Assembly: GCA_002699335.1 (NCBI GenBank)
Contig: PACG01000220.1
Coordinates: 1-9,796, forward strand
Direction: 5' to 3'
DNA: 9,796 nucleotides
Source of the DNA: Candidatus Poribacteria bacterium
GTDB lineage: Bacteria > Poribacteria > WGA-4E > UBA9662
Shown piece after piece: positions 6,343 through 9,796 of the stretch. The notes below the pieces were generated by a model. The model saw nothing but the letters and a program-made list of their open reading frames with translations, searched no databases and was not told where the DNA came from. A program made the position numbers and the translations under genes. The first letter of the stretch is position 1. The number at the start of each line of letters is the position of its first letter.

Positions 6343-7977
6343 TTATTCCCATTCGATGGTTCCGGGCGGTTTGGAACTGATATCGTAGACCACGCGATTG
6401 ATGCCACGAACCTGGTTGATAATCCGATTAGAGATTCGTCCCAATAAATCGTGTGGGATCTTGGCCCAGTCGGCGGTCATTCCATCCAAACTGGTGACGG
6501 CTCTCAAGGCGACTGCATTTTCGTAGGTGCGCTCATCACCCATGACGCCAACAGTTTTAACCGGCAACAGGACGGTTAAGGCTTGCCAAATTTGGTCGTA
6601 AATCCCCGCCTGACGAATCTCTTCAATGAAGATCTGATCTGCCTGGCGCAAAACCTCCAACCGTTCGGGCGTAACCTCGCCCAAAACCCGAACCGCCAAA
6701 CCGGGACCGGGGAATGGATGTCTCCCCAAAACTGAGTCGGACAATCCAAGTTCTGTCCCAACTGCCCGGACTTCATCTTTGAACAGTTCCTTTAAGGGTT
6801 CGACCAACTGAAAAGGCAAATTTTCAGGTAAGCCCCCAACATTGTGATGAGTTTTTATGGTGGCTGAAGGCCCCTTAACCGAAACACTCTCAATGACATC
6901 TGGATAGAGTGTCCCTTGAGCTAAAAAGTCGATCTGCCCGAGTTGGTTGAGTTGATCTTGAAAAACTCGAATAAATTCATCACCGATAATTTTACGTTTC
7001 TGCTCTGGATTTTCAACTCCAGCTAAGCGATTCAGGAAACGATCGGTAGCATCGACATAGTGAACATCAACCTTTAGCGACCGAAACATTTCTAAAACTT
7101 GATCCGATTCATTCTGGCGTAACAGTCCATTGTTGACAAATACGCAGACCAATTGTTGGCCGATAGCACGCTGAATCAGCGAGGTCAGTACCGTTGAATC
7201 GACGCCACCGCTGGCGGCACACAACACTCGTCCCCCGTTCGTTTGGTTTTGGATCTTTTCTACTGTCTCCTCAATGAACGAACGCATGCTCCAGTGGCCT
7301 TCGCAACCGCAGATCTGATGAACATAATTGGCCAGAATCAGATCTTGATCTTTGGTGTGAACAACCTCTGGGTGAAACTGGAGACCGTATAAGTTTTTCT
7401 CCAAATTCGCCATGGCGGCGACCGGCGAGTTATCTGTCTTGGCAATCGACTGAAATCCGTCGGGTAGCTGGTCAATTCGATCCCCGTGGCTCATCCAAAC
7501 GTCGAAGCAATTGGGCAAGTCAGCAAAGAGTGAATTGCTCGTCTGAATTGATTGGGAACTTAGATCTATTTCTGCTAACCCGAATTCACGTGTAGTCGCT
7601 GGATGAACTTGGCCGCTGACCGAAAGGTAGGCTAACACTTGCATCCCATAGCAAATACCGAGAATTGGAAGGCCAAGCTCAAAGATACGCTTATCCGGTA
7701 GTGGAGCGGAAGGGGCATAGACGCTAGCCGGGCCACCTGACAATACAATTCCTTTCGGTTGTAGCGCTTCAATATCGGCAAGAGATAAATAGTAAGGATG
7801 GATTTCGCAATAGACGTTTCGCTCCCGAATCCGCCGTGCAATGAGTTGTGTATATTGAGATCCGAAATCGAGAATTAGAATCATTTGCCGCTGTGACTTA
7901 ACAACCTCTTGTCCACCACGAATATTCATCCCATTTTTGGCGAAGGAACCCCATCTTTCAGATCGGGAAGGAAGCAC
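6343..7977 (-). CDS. guaA: GMP synthase (glutamine-hydrolysing)
   Basis: GuaA converts XMP, ATP and glutamine to GMP in purine synthesis. The order is canonical. A class I glutamine amidotransferase domain starts with [17 protein letters not shown] at about 33-49 and has the nucleophile Cys109 in GICYGMQ and His202/Glu204 in FHPEV. The ATP-pyrophosphatase domain has its P-loop SGGVDS at 256-261. The C-terminal dimerisation domain ends [11 protein letters not shown]. The length of 544 is slightly long because the frame opens 31 residues before the first conserved Met. The chosen start is GTG 7977, with AAAGGAG at 7982-7988 and a short spacer of about 4 bases. Alternatives are ATG 7929, which overlaps the stop of a small upstream ORF as ATGA, and ATG 7884, which lacks a good binding site. 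It is transcribed alone toward rimI, probably from the leader promoter near 8056-8084. Catalytic residues are complete. Confidence 0.97.
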   Translation of the reverse strand: MLPSRSERWGSFAKNGMNIRGGQEVVKSQRQMILILDFGSQYTQLIARRIRERNVYCEIHPYYLSLADIEALQPKGIVLSGGPASVYAPSAPLPDKRIFELGLPILGICYGMQVLAYLSVSGQVHPATTREFGLAEIDLSSQSIQTSNSLFADLPNCFDVWMSHGDRIDQLPDGFQSIAKTDNSPVAAMANLEKNLYGLQFHPEVVHTKDQDLILANYVHQICGCEGHWSMRSFIEETVEKIQNQTNGGRVLCAASGGVDSTVLTSLIQRAIGQQLVCVFVNNGLLRQNESDQVLEMFRSLKVDVHYVDATDRFLNRLAGVENPEQKRKIIGDEFIRVFQDQLNQLGQIDFLAQGTLYPDVIESVSVKGPSATIKTHHNVGGLPENLPFQLVEPLKELFKDEVRAVGTELGLSDSVLGRHPFPGPGLAVRVLGEVTPERLEVLRQADQIFIEEIRQAGIYDQIWQALTVLLPVKTVGVMGDERTYENAVALRAVTSLDGMTADWAKIPHDLLGRISNRIINQVRGINRVVYDISSKPPGTIEWE

Positions 7978-8006
7978 CAGTCTCCTTTGTGATTAGTTGT
8001 ACGCAT
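7926..8006 (-). CDS. Possible 26-codon upstream ORF in the guaA leader
   Basis: Reading [20 protein letters not shown] and six more residues, this ORF begins at ATG 8006 with AAAGGGG five bases upstream. It ends in TGA at 7926-7928, which overlaps the in-frame guaA ATG at 7927-7929 as ATGA. It also overlaps the guaA N-terminal extension in another frame. The binding site and the overlap suggest translational coupling to guaA; both could be chance in a sequence this short. No similarity recognised. Confidence 0.25.
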   Translation of the reverse strand: MRTTNHKGDWCFLPDLKDGVPSPKMG

Positions 8007-8020
8007 GCCATCCCCTTTCT

Positions 8021-8050
8021 GGATTAACCGGCGGTCTTTCCAGCTAATCC
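8021..8050 (-). promoter_or_regulatory. Hairpin in the guaA 5' leader
   Basis: On the minus strand the arms GGATTAGCTGG and CCGGTTAATCC pair over 11 consecutive positions, nine Watson-Crick and two G-U, around an 8-base loop. On the plus strand the two G-U positions become A-C and C-A mismatches, so the continuous stem exists only in the guaA transcript. There is no U-run after it, so it is not a simple terminator. It lies about 32 bases upstream of the guaA binding site and near the predicted 5' end of the mRNA. It could stabilise the message or take part in regulation. It does not match the purine riboswitch cores that I know. Confidence 0.5.
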
Positions 8051-8055
8051 TTCGA

Positions 8056-8084
8056 ATAATACCTGTATTGTCAGAAGGTTAAAA
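8056..8084 (-). promoter_or_regulatory. guaA: Candidate promoter for guaA
   Basis: On the minus strand TATTAT (8056-8061, five of six against the consensus) follows a weak -35-like TTTTAA (8079-8084) after exactly 17 bases. Transcription would begin near 8049, at the first base of the leader hairpin. The -35 is poor, so confidence is limited. Confidence 0.35.
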
Positions 8085-8224
8085 CTACCTACTTGCCAGC
8101 GAAGCGACACGATCTGACATCAATGTAAGACCTTATCTTGTTCCCTTCTAGGTGGTACGAGTGGTCACAGCTACAGAGTTCTCCAGCAGTGGCGATTCAG
8201 CAGTTTAGTAGATTCAAATTTGCT

Positions 8225-9175
8225 CTATTTTCGAAAAGTAATTTCGACTACCTGAGATGATCCGTGCTTGCCGCCTTCAGCATGATCAAAAATGGCAATG
8301 GCCGTTTGGTAGGATTGGTTCGGATCAAAGGCCAAGTCATCATCAAATCCGGTGTCAAGATTTCGTTGCATTTCTAGTTGCCATATACTATTTTGCCAAG
8401 TTCCTTTGGCTATCACATCGGCTTGACTCTGAGTCGGTTGCTTAGTGAGATAAGAAGGAACTCGCTGCCCCTGAAAGATTTTTGGTTTTGGCTGTGGCAA
8501 CATTGGTGGATGGCCTCGGTCGGTTGGATTGGCAAACCAGATCTTCTTTTTGCTAAGGGTGGTGATTTGCTTGGCACGACCTTTCGGTTGCTTAAAGGTA
8601 TGAATATGCCGCCGATCAATCGCATAGCCAGAAACATCGGTTCGCCCGGCATTCCAATGCCAAACGTCCCATTCCACTTCGACTGGGGATAGCATATTTC
8701 CCGAGAATTGACCTTGGATTGGAAAGGCAATCGAAAAAATATCTTCCAAATCATGCCCCTTTTTATAACGTGACTTTTCAGCGTCCCAAACCCAGGTTTT
8801 ATAAGTTCGATTCTCAGTGTCGTCTGTCCAGATGGCTAAAATAGCCAGGTCAGTTTCCGTATAGACCGCCTTTAGCCTCAGTTGTGTTATTGCCTTACCT
8901 GCATCTTTGCCCATGGACTTTTGAATCGACAAGATCTGTGTCGGTGCCGAAGCCCAAACAGCATCGTTACCTAGGCCATCTATTGTTGGCAGTTTGGTGA
9001 CTTTGACAACTTGGAGAGTTGGTTGTTCGGCCGATAAATGCAACCCAAAGATCGCTATGCTAGTGATTGCCAACAGTAGAAAAGATCTCAACTGATGAGG
9101 ACCGGACTTAATCAAAACTACGCTCTCACCGTATGTTCTCGTTGGAAAATAAGTTGTCATTGCCCGATTTTTCAT
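8225..9175 (-). CDS. Exported haem-binding protein, ethylbenzene dehydrogenase gamma-subunit-like
   Basis: This is a 316-residue protein with a hydrophobic N-terminal segment (about 31-48) and probable cleavage after LSA at 47-49. The mature part follows the EB_dh/DMSO-reductase-family haem-binding domain: IDGLGNDAVWASAP at 65-78, LRLKAVYTETDLAILAIWTDDT at 99-120, a DLEDIFSIAFPI block at 142-153, DVWHWNAGRTD at 170-180, and near the end KGTWQNSIWQLEMQR at 258-271 followed by FDHAEGG at 296-302. In ethylbenzene and dimethylsulfide dehydrogenases this subunit holds haem b and passes electrons from the molybdenum subunit; no such partner gene is in the window. The ATG start gives about 30 residues before the signal segment, unusually long. 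TTG 9113-9115 with GGTGAGAG just upstream would give a tidier signal peptide. The gene lies 247 bases from guaA and 75 bases from a dead hicB. It is probably periplasmic; its partner is unknown. Confidence 0.8.
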   Translation of the reverse strand: MKNRAMTTYFPTRTYGESVVLIKSGPHQLRSFLLLAITSIAIFGLHLSAEQPTLQVVKVTKLPTIDGLGNDAVWASAPTQILSIQKSMGKDAGKAITQLRLKAVYTETDLAILAIWTDDTENRTYKTWVWDAEKSRYKKGHDLEDIFSIAFPIQGQFSGNMLSPVEVEWDVWHWNAGRTDVSGYAIDRRHIHTFKQPKGRAKQITTLSKKKIWFANPTDRGHPPMLPQPKPKIFQGQRVPSYLTKQPTQSQADVIAKGTWQNSIWQLEMQRNLDTGFDDDLAFDPNQSYQTAIAIFDHAEGGKHGSSQVVEITFRK

Positions 9176-9250
9176 TTATGTTACCCAACTAACCAGCCCC
9201 CACAAGACCACATCTATTACCTGCAACAACGGGGGTTAAGTTGACAGATA

Positions 9251-9477
9251 TTAACAACTCTGTAAAACGTTTCTACCAACCATTGGTGGTGGCAGTACCC
9301 TATTTCTTGATAGACGATTCTATCCATTCACCGACAATCTAGCACAACTCCCGATAAACTTCGACTTTATCGTCTCCGTGGCAGCACAGGCCGATAATCC
9401 CTCGACAGTGACCAATGAAGCCACAGGTCTTCGTCCGACCATCCGACGACTTTAAGGTACTTTGCATTTTTGATCAT
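9251..9477 (-). pseudogene. hicB: HicB-like antitoxin pseudogene
   Basis: From ATG 9475-9477 the minus strand reads MIKNAKYLKVVGWSDED, the start of a HicB-like antitoxin of the KVVEWSDEDQC type. An extra base near 9426 shifts the frame; the next frame continues CGFIGHCRGIIG, then CHGDDKVEVYRELC, a TAG at 9339-9341 where the family has Gln, and IVGEWIESSIKK up to TAG 9300-9302. A second shift then gives LPPPMVGRNVLQSC and the stop at 9251-9253, matching the LPPPTAGR segment of intact members. The C-terminal helix-turn-helix or ribbon region is lost. GAGGAA lies upstream of the ATG. HicB normally binds and neutralises HicA and represses the operon; this copy can make only a short N-terminal fragment. 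Recognition is from remembered family consensus, but the collinear match across three frames is strong. Confidence 0.82.
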
Positions 9478-9666
9478 TGTTTTGATTCCTCAACTCGTCT
9501 TCTGATTCCTTATTCTTGGTAGGACGTGGCGTCATTGTCAATTTTTCCAGAAATAGTCACCCGCCTTCCTTGAGGATACTCACAATTTTGCTGATCGCAT
9601 TTCCTCCCTCGATTGATGAAAATAGCCTTTTCCAAATCTCTTTAAGCCTCTTATCTCTCGTGGCAT
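9474..9666 (-). pseudogene. hicA: HicA-like mRNA interferase toxin pseudogene
   Basis: ATG 9664-9666 opens MPREIRGL. After a small indel near codon 9 the next frame reads RDLEKAIFINRGRKCDQQNC, then GRRVTISGKIDNDATSYQE, a TAA at 9510-9512, and GIRRRVEESKQ to TGA 9474-9476. Intact HicA toxins of this subtype read like MPRKIRELIRDLEKAGF, then RGGKGSHRNF, VTISGK-x-GDDAK and YQEK. The G-S-H-R core carrying the catalytic histidine has become C-D-Q-Q by apparent single-base changes, so activity is lost even apart from the frameshift and stop. The TGA overlaps the hicB ATG as ATGA, the arrangement of a translationally coupled hicAB operon. This damage could have been tolerated once the toxin was inactive. 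Confidence 0.8.
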
Positions 9667-9796
9667 AACTTAAGCTCTCACGGTGGTGTTGTTTTGCTGG
9701 CTAAATTTGGCTAAATTGCGTCTAGCCTTAGCAAAATGTCATCTAAGCGTATGTTCCCTCTCCTCTACCTAGCGGCTAAGTTCAGTTGATTGTTTA
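9667..9796. other. Upstream region of the hicAB relic; GGCTAA repeats, no gene seen
   Basis: No coding region was recognised. GGCTAAATT occurs twice in direct tandem with a 10-base period (9699-9707 and 9709-9717), and a third GGCTAA lies at 9774-9779. This could be the remains of an operator for the HicB repressor, but the copies are short and the spacing to the third is irregular. A GGAGAGGGAA purine run on the minus strand, around 9753-9762, does not lead to an ORF of useful length. Confidence 0.3.

Noticed and set aside
8085..8224. Possible decayed plus-strand gene in the spacer between guaA and the EB_dh gene (readable pieces such as LLASEATRSDINVRPYLV).
   Set aside because: Could not be matched to any family and is interrupted within about 20 codons. 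Unlike the HicA/HicB relic, no collinear motif set appears.
7978..8224. Purine riboswitch upstream of guaA.
   Set aside because: The leader lacks a three-way junction with the conserved TATA and loop sequences; only one simple hairpin is visible.

Overview
The window looks like a chromosomal segment of an environmental, probably uncultured bacterium of moderate GC content. Two secreted LamG-type proteins of a kind expanded in Candidatus Poribacteria and similar sponge or marine lineages, a hexaheme cytochrome c and an ethylbenzene-dehydrogenase-like haem protein point that way. This assignment is an inference from protein style only; no rRNA or other phylogenetic marker was compared.

Left part (1-1798): the window opens in the last 29 codons of a plus-strand SGNH/GDSL-type hydrolase. 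Two minus-strand paralogues follow, both exported LamG/concanavalin-A-like proteins, about 80% identical by hand count and 48 bases apart, probably one transcript. A 260-base divergent spacer separates them from a plus-strand gene for an NFACT-family protein (RqcH/Rqc2, ribosome quality control). Next comes an exported six-haem cytochrome c with a perfect TATAAT box upstream.

Middle (4826-6342): a dead, internally deleted IS5-family element (about 655 bases, with imperfect inverted ends and a possible TA target duplication) lies between the cytochrome gene and rimI. The rimI gene carries adjacent runs of eight A and eight G.

Right part (6343-9796): convergent to rimI is guaA (GMP synthase) with a structured 5' leader: a promoter-like box, an 11-bp hairpin whose G-U pairs make it continuous only on the transcribed strand, and a possible 26-codon upstream ORF ending in an ATGA overlap with an internal guaA ATG. 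Upstream on the same strand is an exported haem-binding protein of the ethylbenzene dehydrogenase gamma-subunit type. The roughly 540 bases beyond its nearest upstream spacer are not empty: they hold the relic of a HicA-HicB toxin-antitoxin operon with frameshifts, premature stops and a lost catalytic histidine, but still with the ATGA gene overlap.

Working together: guaA, rimI and rqcH are housekeeping genes for nucleotide synthesis and ribosome function. The cytochrome and the haem-b protein could both serve periplasmic electron transfer, but they are neither adjacent nor co-directional. The two dead mobile or addiction modules mark this as a region that has taken in foreign DNA and is losing it. 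I found no CRISPR array, tRNA or rRNA and no intact defence system.
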